From the NCBI GenBank assembly GCA_034408745.1, contig JAWXCM010000339.1:1-18302 (forward strand): 18,302 nucleotides of DNA, written 5' to 3'. Made by a program: the position numbers and the translations under genes. The notes beneath the pieces are model-generated. The model did not search any database and was not told the origin of the DNA. It saw nothing but the letters and a program-made list of their open reading frames with translations. This document shows, piece after piece, positions 1 to 6,534 of this stretch (position 1 is the stretch's first letter; each line of letters starts with the position of its first letter). Origin of the DNA: JAWXCM01 sp034408745. GTDB lineage: Bacteria > Acidobacteriota > Terriglobia > Bryobacterales > Bryobacteraceae.

Positions 1-261
1 ATCCCGTCGGAATCGCCAGTCCCACCGTCCGGGCCCCCGCCCCGAGGCTCTCCATCCGCGCGATCATGCGTGGCAGAGCCGCCTCCGACGACGACGTGCG
101 CAGCACGATCATCAGCTCCTCGCGAATGTACTTCAGGAAGATGAACACCAGACACGTCAGATAGAACGTCGCCATCAGACGAGCCAGCGACAGCAGACTC
201 TGCATCTCATATCATAGCTGCCGATGGTGAACGCCATCGCGCCGAACGCGCCCAGCGGAGC
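1..261 (-). pseudogene. decayed DctA-type C4-dicarboxylate symporter fragment, cut by the window edge
   Basis: Reading leftward, the translation first gives APLGAFGAMAFTIG, a hallmark of DctA/GltP-family (DAACS) sodium- or proton-coupled dicarboxylate symporters. The frame then shifts near 210-225 and resumes as SLLSLARLMATFYLTC, followed by KYIREELMIVL, TSSSEAALPRM and VGLAIPTG. These are successive landmarks of the same family, in the right order. Two lesions are visible: the frame change, and a deletion of roughly 17-19 residues between FIF and LKYIREE, where family members carry the segment ending in GFSI-K. The usual Gly after IVL is Arg. No initiation region is present, because homology stops at about 261, and the 3' end lies beyond position 1. 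It is a relic and not expected to transport anything. Confidence 0.8.
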
Positions 262-275
262 TGGCGTCTCGCCCG

Positions 276-431
276 ATGCGGCCGGACCTCGCGCCCGACC
301 CTCAGTTGCCGGCCGACACGCGCCTCTGGGCCGCGCTGCAGGATGTAAGCGGGGGGACATGGGGCGGGTCGGTTTATGACGTGGAGGCCATCCTGAAAGT
401 GATCGCGGCCGGGAAAAAGGTGCTCGCTTGA
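276..431 (+). pseudogene. C-terminal remnant of an unidentified gene (52 codons)
   Basis: A plus-strand frame from ATG 276 to TGA 429-431 encodes 51 residues including TRLWAALQDVSGGTWGG and VYDVEAILKVIAAGKKVLA. The composition looks like the ordered C-terminal end of an enzyme, not random frame noise. There is no recognisable ribosome site, and the frame continues upstream without a stop into the dctA relic on the other strand. This suggests the 5' part was lost at a junction around 262-275. I do not recognise the family. It could instead be a chance open frame. Confidence 0.4.
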
Positions 432-446
432 GTGGCCTGCGCCACA

Positions 447-1184
447 CTACGGCGAGGTAGCCGGGGTCACGGCAACTGAGACGACATCGACGCCGCACTG
501 TGCGTCGGCGCGAAACTGCAAATGGGCCGAGCGGGCTACGAACTTGCCGTTCCGAGGTGCGGACTGGCTGGCCGCGAGTTGGATCTGTTCGCGAAGACAA
601 TTCCTCCAGTTGTTCCCCATCAGCGCGCAGCTTTGCAAGCCGTCGATGGAAAGGCCGGAGGCCCGGGCGGCCTGACGCCACACGGCCCAGCGCTCAGGAG
701 GGGACATGGCGAGGCGAACAAAACGGCTGATGTCGGTGACACGAGGGGTGAGATTCCATTCCGGCGGTTCGGCGACATGGCTGGTGAACGCGGGGTCGGC
801 TGGATCGATCAGCGCGAGGAAGCCGCCTTGCAGACGGACGACTTCGGGGAGTTGATCCGCCAGATCGTCGGCAAATGATAGCTGTACCCGGCTGAGATTG
901 ACTTCAACCTGGAGCTGATCGTCGACGGCGGCGGGCGGAGGGATACCCGGGCGATTAGCAGGCGCGGCAACCCGCAGGGGCGCGTCCGGAGCTGGCCTGG
1001 GCGGCGCGGAGATCCGAAACATCCTCACCTTAGGCGGGGAGTCGTCCTTTTTCGCGGAGGCTGGGTCGCGCAAGGAGTGCGGAAGGAAGGGGGGGAGCAA
1101 GGCTGCGGCGATTACAGCCAGATGGAGCAGGGAACTGATGCCCACAGACCGCCGGAAGTTGACGTCTTCGGGTGCCTGATTCAC
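447..1184 (-). CDS. N-terminally anchored TonB-like hypothetical protein, last gene of the minus operon
   Basis: The start is the GTG at 1184, which overlaps the TGA of the preceding gene as GTGA, indicating translational coupling. The frame stays open far upstream but only inside that gene. The product is 245 residues. A short cytosolic head with Arg-Arg (residues 11-12) is followed by one hydrophobic segment, about 14-34 (GISSLLHLAVIAAALLPPFL), and then a Pro-rich, positively charged stretch to about 95. This layout resembles the N-terminus of TonB/energy-transducer proteins. The remaining 150 residues do not show a TonB C-terminal domain that I can recognise, and two Cys (in SCALMGNNWRNC) sit near residues 200-215. 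A periplasmic protein tethered to the inner membrane is likely. The function is unknown. It closes the operon, with the dctA relic beyond it. Confidence 0.8.
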   Translation of the reverse strand: MNQAPEDVNFRRSVGISSLLHLAVIAAALLPPFLPHSLRDPASAKKDDSPPKVRMFRISAPPRPAPDAPLRVAAPANRPGIPPPAAVDDQLQVEVNLSRVQLSFADDLADQLPEVVRLQGGFLALIDPADPAFTSHVAEPPEWNLTPRVTDISRFVRLAMSPPERWAVWRQAARASGLSIDGLQSCALMGNNWRNCLREQIQLAASQSAPRNGKFVARSAHLQFRADAQCGVDVVSVAVTPATSP

Positions 1185-2218
1185 CTGCGTACGAGCACCT
1201 CGGTGCCAGCGGGTACTGCCCCGCCGGACGTCACCGTACGTTCCACGACGAGCTTCCCCTCCGGGGTGAGCCGGACGAGGATCTGGCCAGTGGCTTCCGG
1301 CTTCCGGGAGACCCACTGCAGCACCGTCTCGCCGGTGGCGGAGGTCGTCCCTTTCAACGAGAGGCGGAAGCTCACCCTCGGGGCTCCGGCGGCTGGAGGC
1401 AAGTCCGCTGCGTAACTGCCTTCGATCTGGTCGCCGCTCGCCTTCAGTTCCATGCTCACCGAGCCTGGTTCCCCGGTTCCGCTCCAGGCCCCTTTTTTGC
1501 TCTGGTAACGCCATTTACCCTCTAACCGAACGCGTGGGGCGGGAAGCATCCTTTGGGCGACCGCGGTATCCATGGAATGAAAATACCTCGCCCAGAGCGC
1601 GCGAGATTTCTCGGTGCGGGTCAGCTCGGCTCGCCACAGTTCGCCGAGTTCGGCCAGCTTCTCCTCAAGGACCTTGGTTGTGCCCTGGGCTTCCTGCTGG
1701 CCGTTCGCGATCCTGTCGATCGAGGTTACCCGCTCGGTCATGATACTGCGCATCCTGGTGATCGCTTCCACCTGGGCCCTCATGGCGCTCCGGACCAGGG
1801 CGTTCTGGTCGCCTGTCGGCATCTCGCGCAACTGGGTATCGATGCGGCTCTGGTCTTCCAGCAACCTCGTCTGCTCGCGGTTGATTTCCTGTCTGAGTGC
1901 ATCAGTGGGCAGGGTACTCGTGGCGGGTACGAGCTTCGCCTGGAGCTCGTCGAACTGCCGGACGACAAAGGCAAGGTAAGTGGATTTGCGCTGCATCATC
2001 TCGTCCCGGAGGGTTGCGGACTTGCGGATGCGCCTCCGGATGTCCGCGGGGTCTCCCTTGAAGAGGTCCCCTTCGAGGGTCGGGTCGTTCCTGGACCAGG
2101 CCTCCTGCGCGTCGCGGTAGTCCGACTCGGCGGACGCGAGATCTTTCAGCAATTGGACATGCTGCGCCGGAGCCAGCGCGGAGGCAAGAACGAAGAGCAG
2201 CGGAAGTATCAATTTCAC
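1181..2218 (-). CDS. secreted coiled-coil protein with C-terminal beta domain
   Basis: The product is 345 residues from a GTG start at 2218, two bases after the TAG of the upstream gene, with GAGG six bases before it. A signal peptide is clear (residues 1-18, Lys then a hydrophobic core, cut near ALAPAQ). Residues about 20-215 are charged and helical, with long heptad-like stretches suggesting a coiled coil. Residues about 230-345 look like an all-beta domain starting VRLEGKWRYQSKKGAWSGTG, with alternating hydrophobic strands and Gly/Asp turns, similar in feel to small lipocalin-like or extracellular beta-barrel modules. I do not recognise a named family. It is expected in the periplasm or outside. 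Its last four bases overlap the start of the next gene. Confidence 0.88.
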   Translation of the reverse strand: MKLILPLLFVLASALAPAQHVQLLKDLASAESDYRDAQEAWSRNDPTLEGDLFKGDPADIRRRIRKSATLRDEMMQRKSTYLAFVVRQFDELQAKLVPATSTLPTDALRQEINREQTRLLEDQSRIDTQLREMPTGDQNALVRSAMRAQVEAITRMRSIMTERVTSIDRIANGQQEAQGTTKVLEEKLAELGELWRAELTRTEKSRALWARYFHSMDTAVAQRMLPAPRVRLEGKWRYQSKKGAWSGTGEPGSVSMELKASGDQIEGSYAADLPPAAGAPRVSFRLSLKGTTSATGETVLQWVSRKPEATGQILVRLTPEGKLVVERTVTSGGAVPAGTEVLVRR

Positions 2219-2220
2219 GG

Positions 2221-3024
2221 CTACCTCGGTTTAGCGCGGCCAGGTTTGGCTGGTGGAACACTGCCCGTCCGTGGCCTGGAAGTATCGCAAACCTCCTGGG
2301 CCTCCTTGCGTTTCTCTTCGTAGTAGGACGCGGCTTCCAGTCCGTAGGCCTCAACCCGGCGAAGACTCTGGCGGATCTCAACCAGCCTGGCGGTCAGGGA
2401 GGCCCTGCCGCTTTCCACACTGGCGGTGATTTCTGTGTATCGTTTCTCAGCCTGACTGAGGCGTGCCTCACTCTCCCTGACGTCGACCAGCAGATCGTCC
2501 AGTGCGCGGATGATGTCCGCTGTTTTGGCGGTCGCCTCGAGTTGGCTCTTGCGCTGGAGCAGCTCATCGCGGTCCTTGCGGGTGGACTCGACCAGTTCCC
2601 GGGTGCGTTGTTGCTCCGATTCCATCAAGGCGAGGCTCTTGCGCGACACCGCCACCCGCTCCTCCTCTTTCTCAGACCAGCTTTTCCAATAGATATGCTC
2701 CGCCTCATACCAGTCCTTGAAGGCTTGCCTGGTTCGATCCAGCAATCCGCTGACCCGGGCAATCTGACAGCGGTCGCCCCGGAGCAGTTTGTCCACTTCA
2801 GCCATGTTGACGCCGTCTGACTTTTCGTACTGGAGCTTGAGGCTGTCCGCCCGTTCCCGGAGCGCGGGAAAGCGGTCGGACTCGGGAGTGGCCTGAGGGG
2901 CCACGGCGGCTTCCGGGGTGGTGGGAGTGGGGCTGATCTGGCCTGAACTGGACAACAACCCAGGCATGAGGGTCAGAATCGCCAGTAGGGCGGCGATGCG
3001 AAGAGTTGGGTGGATGAGTCTCAT
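2221..3024 (-). CDS. secreted coiled-coil protein
   Basis: The product is 267 residues. ATG 3024 overlaps the TGA of the kinase-like gene as ATGA, so translation is probably coupled; there is no strong independent ribosome site. A signal peptide covers residues 1 to about 28 (basic MRLIHPTLR, then AALLAILTLMPGLL). After a Pro/Thr-rich spacer, nearly all of residues 50-240 is charged helix rich in Glu, Arg, Lys and Leu, predicted coiled coil. The C-terminal 25 residues are basic and Pro-rich. Size, export and helical character resemble the next gene in the operon, although the two do not align obviously by eye. A structural or adaptor role in the periplasm is an inference. No catalytic motif is visible. 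Confidence 0.87.
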   Translation of the reverse strand: MRLIHPTLRIAALLAILTLMPGLLSSSGQISPTPTTPEAAVAPQATPESDRFPALRERADSLKLQYEKSDGVNMAEVDKLLRGDRCQIARVSGLLDRTRQAFKDWYEAEHIYWKSWSEKEEERVAVSRKSLALMESEQQRTRELVESTRKDRDELLQRKSQLEATAKTADIIRALDDLLVDVRESEARLSQAEKRYTEITASVESGRASLTARLVEIRQSLRRVEAYGLEAASYYEEKRKEAQEVCDTSRPRTGSVPPAKPGRAKPR

Positions 3025-4727
3025 TTTTCGATTCGAAACACTACCTGCTGCACCAGCTTGCCTCGGCGTTTCACGGCCACCGTGTAGGTGCCCGCGGTGG
3101 GTGCGTTTCCGTACTCCACTGTCTGGTTGGCTCGAACGGGTTTGATCTCCATCACGATGCCATTGATCGCCCAGTGTACGGTAAGCCCGTCGTCGCGGTC
3201 CCCGCCCTTCACCTGTAACTTCAGGTCCCCTTGCCCCAACTCGCCGAGATCCTTGTCGCCCTCGTGAAAGCTGAAGCCTGGCTGGATGGGTGTGGTGCGG
3301 GAGAAGGCCACTATCTCAATCGCCGGCTGAGGCATCACCGCAGGCGAAGGCTGCATCGCGCGCGGAGCCTGTGCCGGAGACGAAGGCTGCATCGCGCGAT
3401 TAACCCCTCCGCCCGGTGGTCGCTGGGTCCCGGATTGTTGAACCGGTGGTTCCCGGGGAGTGGCAGAAGGCTTACGATTACTGGTGCCCACTGCTGTGGC
3501 CGACACTGCGGGTTCCTGCTCTGGCGCGAGTCTGGTACTGGACCCGCTGCTAGCTGCGGAGGGGGGCTGTGGAGGTGGCTGCACTGCGGGCGGAGCCTGG
3601 ACGGTGCTGGCCGCCTGCGCAGAACGTTTAACCTCTCCATCTGGTGGACGCTGAATCCCGGTCTGCGGAGCCGGTGCTTGCGGAGGAATGGCGGAAAGCT
3701 TGCCATTACTGGTGCCCACTGCTACGGCCGACCCTGCGGGTTCCTGCTCTGGCGCGGGTCCGGTCGGTGCGTAGCGGTGCTGTGGAGGTGGCTGGCCGAG
3801 CGGTCCCGAGTCCCCGATGGGATTCTGAGCCGGGTGTCTGCCAACCTGGGTCGTACGGGTGGCAAGGTAGATCCCAGTGCCTGCCAGACCGGCCAGCGCG
3901 GCGGCAGCGATGGCGATGAGCCGCTTATTGGCGGGGCCCTGCTTTACCGGCCCGGCCAGTGGCACCACAGGCCAGACCTCGGCGAGCGCATCGACGAAGT
4001 CCCGACACGAAGGATAGCGGCTGGGGGGGAAGCTGGCCAGGGACCTGAGCAGGACTTCCCCGGCTTTTCGCGTAGCTTTAGACTGGGTTCTCGCACGAAT
4101 GCGGGCCTCTGCGCCTGGCTGTGGGGCATCGCCGGTCAGCATTTCCCAACTGATGAGCGCCAGAGCGTACTGGTCCGACTGCGCTACCGGACGCGCGGGA
4201 TCCGCTGTGTGCTCCGGCGACAGCCACGAGTGGCGCAGCCTCTCAGGGAGTGGACCCGAGGTCCACCGTGCTCGGCTTGAAATTGCAAAATCCGCGATCA
4301 TCGGGCCGCTGCCAGGGATCAGGAAGATATTGCCAGGTTTCAAGTCTCCGTGAACGACACCTTGTCGGTGCGCGAAGTCGAGGCCGTCGGCGATGGCGCG
4401 CAACACGTCGAAGCGCTGGTCAGCGGGAACCACGGCCGAGGCGAGAGTCGGCGCGTCAATAAAGCGGGTGACGAGGATGGCCTCGCCGTCGGCGTCGGTC
4501 ACCTCGAGTGTTGGCACGATGGCCGGGTGACTTAGGCGTTCAGTCTGGCTGGCACAGATGAGGAAGGACTGCTTCTGGGCCTCCGGGTCGGGACAGCCGG
4601 GACCGGAAAGCGGGACGAACAGGCGCACAGCAGCCGATGGAGTCAGGGAACGAAAGACCCTGCCTGTCAGCCCTGCGCCGACGGGCGCACCGCTGAGATT
4701 ACAATCGTAGCCGGGCAGGTCAGTCAT
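3021..4727 (-). CDS. one-pass membrane Ser/Thr kinase-like receptor with altered catalytic motifs
   Basis: ATG 4727 is chosen over an in-frame start at 4757 because AGGAG lies 4-5 bases upstream and the frame starts just past the previous stop (4735). This gives 568 residues. Residues 10-255 form a Hanks-type kinase fold: glycine loop VGAGLTGRV (16-24), HGDLKPGN catalytic loop (126-133, with Asp128, Lys130 and Asn133 kept), Asp146 in DFA instead of DFG, SPE (170-172) in the APE position, and SDQYALA. The VAIK lysine position reads AAVRL, so it appears to be Arg35. A TM helix spans about 269-288. A Pro/Ala/Ser/Gln linker with internal repeats follows, then a beta-rich C-terminal domain (about 468-568) on the far side of the membrane. 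It probably senses envelope state. Weak catalysis or a pseudokinase role is possible, given the Lys and Gly changes. Confidence 0.9.
   Translation of the reverse strand: MTDLPGYDCNLSGAPVGAGLTGRVFRSLTPSAAVRLFVPLSGPGCPDPEAQKQSFLICASQTERLSHPAIVPTLEVTDADGEAILVTRFIDAPTLASAVVPADQRFDVLRAIADGLDFAHRQGVVHGDLKPGNIFLIPGSGPMIADFAISSRARWTSGPLPERLRHSWLSPEHTADPARPVAQSDQYALALISWEMLTGDAPQPGAEARIRARTQSKATRKAGEVLLRSLASFPPSRYPSCRDFVDALAEVWPVVPLAGPVKQGPANKRLIAIAAAALAGLAGTGIYLATRTTQVGRHPAQNPIGDSGPLGQPPPQHRYAPTGPAPEQEPAGSAVAVGTSNGKLSAIPPQAPAPQTGIQRPPDGEVKRSAQAASTVQAPPAVQPPPQPPSAASSGSSTRLAPEQEPAVSATAVGTSNRKPSATPREPPVQQSGTQRPPGGGVNRAMQPSSPAQAPRAMQPSPAVMPQPAIEIVAFSRTTPIQPGFSFHEGDKDLGELGQGDLKLQVKGGDRDDGLTVHWAINGIVMEIKPVRANQTVEYGNAPTAGTYTVAVKRRGKLVQQVVFRIEK
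3345..3398. repeat. short 18-bp direct repeat in kinase linker (3345-3362 and 3381-3398)
   Basis: CGAAGGCTGCATCGCGCG occurs twice, 36 bp (12 codons) apart, encoding the repeated AMQPS motif near the end of the Pro-rich linker. This is a second, smaller and apparently younger duplication in the same linker. Confidence 0.85.
3400..3764. repeat. two diverged 137-bp repeat copies (3400-3536 and 3628-3764) in the kinase linker
   Basis: The two copies lie exactly 228 bp (76 codons) apart, so both are in the same frame. They share uninterrupted blocks such as ATTACTGGTGCCCACTGCT and GGGTTCCTGCTCTGGCGCG, with scattered substitutions between. In the protein each copy starts APEQEPA and continues through VGTSN to QRPP. 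A further shared block, GCTGTGGAGGTGGCTG (3566 and 3779), shows that the similarity runs past the copies after an indel. It looks like an ancestral tandem duplication lengthening the extracytoplasmic linker. Confidence 0.85.
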
Positions 4728-4734
4728 CACACTC

Positions 4735-6531
4735 CTATTCAGGGGACTCCTGATCAAACTCGATCTTGATCATACTGTCAGCGCGCACGGATACCATCCG
4801 CCTGGACGAGCGATTAGCCATCAGGATCTGGATTTCGTGCTGACCTTCGGCAAGCACGAGGCTGCAGGGCGTGCTCTGCCCAGTGGGCTTTCCGTCCACG
4901 TGAACGGGAAGACCGCTGGCCGGGCCGGTCACGTAGACTGTTCCCGCCTTCTGATCGAGCCTGACCTCGAGGCTGGTGGTTTCTCTGGTTTCAATCACCC
5001 GGAGGGCGTCCTTGTATCCAGGTAAAACGATCCTGGCTGTGTGGCGGCCCGGGGCGAGATTCAACTGGCACGGCGCGATGCACGTTAGCGCGGAATCCGC
5101 GTCGAAAACGACACTTGCTCCGGCCGGCTGAGTCCGCACGTCGAGGTTGACTCCGCCGGTTCTGTTTGGGGCGCGCAGGGTGCGCGGCTCAGCAGGGCTG
5201 ATTGGCTTGTCAGGCACGGGTGGCTGGTTGACGCCGGCCGCGGCGGGAGGCTGGCCGGTTTCTTCCTGTGTGGTGGACGGGGCAGGGGGGGCGCTGAGGG
5301 CAGGCAGGTTGCGGCGATACTGCGTGAAGGCGCTTTCGCTGGACAGCAACATGCCGCCCTGTCCCTCCAACTCCTTGTCCTCGAAAAGTTCAACAGGCGA
5401 CGAGGCGTCAGTGAGCAAGGCTGGGAATGGCGCCTCCACCAGCCGCATCTCGCTGGTCCCCAGGTCGCCGACGAGTATCGTGAGGAATGAGGCGACAGAA
5501 TTGAGCGGTTGCGGGGGCACTGTGGTGCGCGTGGGGCTGATGGCGCTGGCGGCTTCCGGGTTCACGGCAGCGAGTTCGCGCAGCATGGCTGTGGCCTTGT
5601 CCGCTTCAGTGACGGGTCCCTCCAGGCGCAGGCGCGCCAACACCTGCACCGCCCGGGAAACCTCGTCGGCCATCAGCCAGGCCACGGCGGACTCCAGTCC
5701 GCTGGCTCCGCGCGACGGGTAAAGTTCCCATGCCTGCCACAGAACCTCGGCCGCTGCCTGGTACTGGTGCTTGTCCAGTGCTTCGTCGCCCCGGGCGCGC
5801 AACGCGTCGTAGCTTGCCTCGCGCCGCAACTGCGTCAGTCCGGCGGAAATGGCGTCGCGTCTGGCCTGCGGTGCCAGCCGCTCAGCTTGCTCGAGGGATT
5901 TCAGGCTATCCGCGTAGGTTCCGGCAGTCGCGGCACGCAGAGCCGCGATCACGAATGCCTCCCAGCGGGTATTGTCGATGCTCGCGAGGCGCTGGGGGGC
6001 ATCGATTTCCAGCTTGGGATCGCTCAACCTCGCCAGCAGCCCCAGGAGCGCGGCGTCATATTCGCGCCGCAGGCGACCTGCCGGTGAGGACTCGAGGGCG
6101 AGCACGAGCCTGGCGCGTCCTAACTCCCCCTCGATGAGAGGCTTATGCGGTCCGGAGTCCGGCATCCTGGCGGCCTCCTCGAAGAAGCTAACGGCATCGC
6201 TCCAGCGCTGCGATCTTTCGCATGTGATGCCCAGGTTGATGACCGGTACCACCCAGGCCGGATCCCGCTTGGCGGAGACCAGAAGAAGTCCGACTGTGCT
6301 GTCCTGGCTGCCTCTGGGACGAGCCCGGCTGATAGCGCGCTTCAGGGCGACGACGGATGCTTCGCGCGGGCTGTGGTAAAGGCTGGTGTAATCGATACTT
6401 CCCGGGGACGTGGTCTTGTCATTGCGCGGCGTCTGCCGCCTACCTGTCCGGGGAGGTTCGAACGGACTCTGGGAGGAGCCGACGTTAAGGAGCAGCAGAA
6501 AGGTCCCGATCAGTCGTCTCGTCGTCGACAT
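4735..6531 (-). CDS. secreted TPR protein with two C-terminal PEGA domains
   Basis: The product is 598 residues. ATG 6531 lies three bases after the stop of the upstream gene, with AGGGAA about nine bases before it. A signal peptide covers residues 1 to about 21 (MSTTRR, then IGTFLLLLNVGSS). Residues about 85-330 contain TPR-like helical hairpins, for example the segment with ERSQRWSDAVSFFEEAARM and the one with DKHQYQAAAEVLWQAWELYP. A Pro-rich spacer (about 405-455) leads to two PEGA-type beta domains: about 460-528 (motifs TQPAGASVVFD, PCQLNLAPGRHTARI, LPGYKD) and 529-598 (GLPVHVDGKPTG, TPCSLVLAEGQHEIQI). PEGA domains are small surface or periplasmic beta modules often found in kinase-receptor contexts. 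Sitting directly before the kinase-like receptor, it may be a periplasmic partner of that receptor. This is inferred from context only. Confidence 0.88.
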   Translation of the reverse strand: MSTTRRLIGTFLLLLNVGSSQSPFEPPRTGRRQTPRNDKTTSPGSIDYTSLYHSPREASVVALKRAISRARPRGSQDSTVGLLLVSAKRDPAWVVPVINLGITCERSQRWSDAVSFFEEAARMPDSGPHKPLIEGELGRARLVLALESSPAGRLRREYDAALLGLLARLSDPKLEIDAPQRLASIDNTRWEAFVIAALRAATAGTYADSLKSLEQAERLAPQARRDAISAGLTQLRREASYDALRARGDEALDKHQYQAAAEVLWQAWELYPSRGASGLESAVAWLMADEVSRAVQVLARLRLEGPVTEADKATAMLRELAAVNPEAASAISPTRTTVPPQPLNSVASFLTILVGDLGTSEMRLVEAPFPALLTDASSPVELFEDKELEGQGGMLLSSESAFTQYRRNLPALSAPPAPSTTQEETGQPPAAAGVNQPPVPDKPISPAEPRTLRAPNRTGGVNLDVRTQPAGASVVFDADSALTCIAPCQLNLAPGRHTARIVLPGYKDALRVIETRETTSLEVRLDQKAGTVYVTGPASGLPVHVDGKPTGQSTPCSLVLAEGQHEIQILMANRSSRRMVSVRADSMIKIEFDQESPE

Positions 6532-6534
6532 GAA

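Noticed and set aside
432..445. Hairpin GTGGC-CTGC-GCCAC just beyond the last minus-operon stop as a terminator
   Set aside because: The stem is only 5 bp and no T-tract follows in the minus-strand direction, so it cannot be supported as an intrinsic terminator.
1185..1514. Upstream extension of the TonB-like gene and a 355-residue frame
   Set aside because: The extra part overlaps the coding sequence of the secreted coiled-coil gene and reads as Arg/Gly-rich frame noise; the GTGA overlap gives a natural start.
3231..4280. Long plus-strand open frame opposite the kinase gene
   Set aside because: It is the antisense shadow of a GC-rich gene, with Arg/Trp/Gly-rich composition and no start signals; the minus strand has clear kinase motifs.
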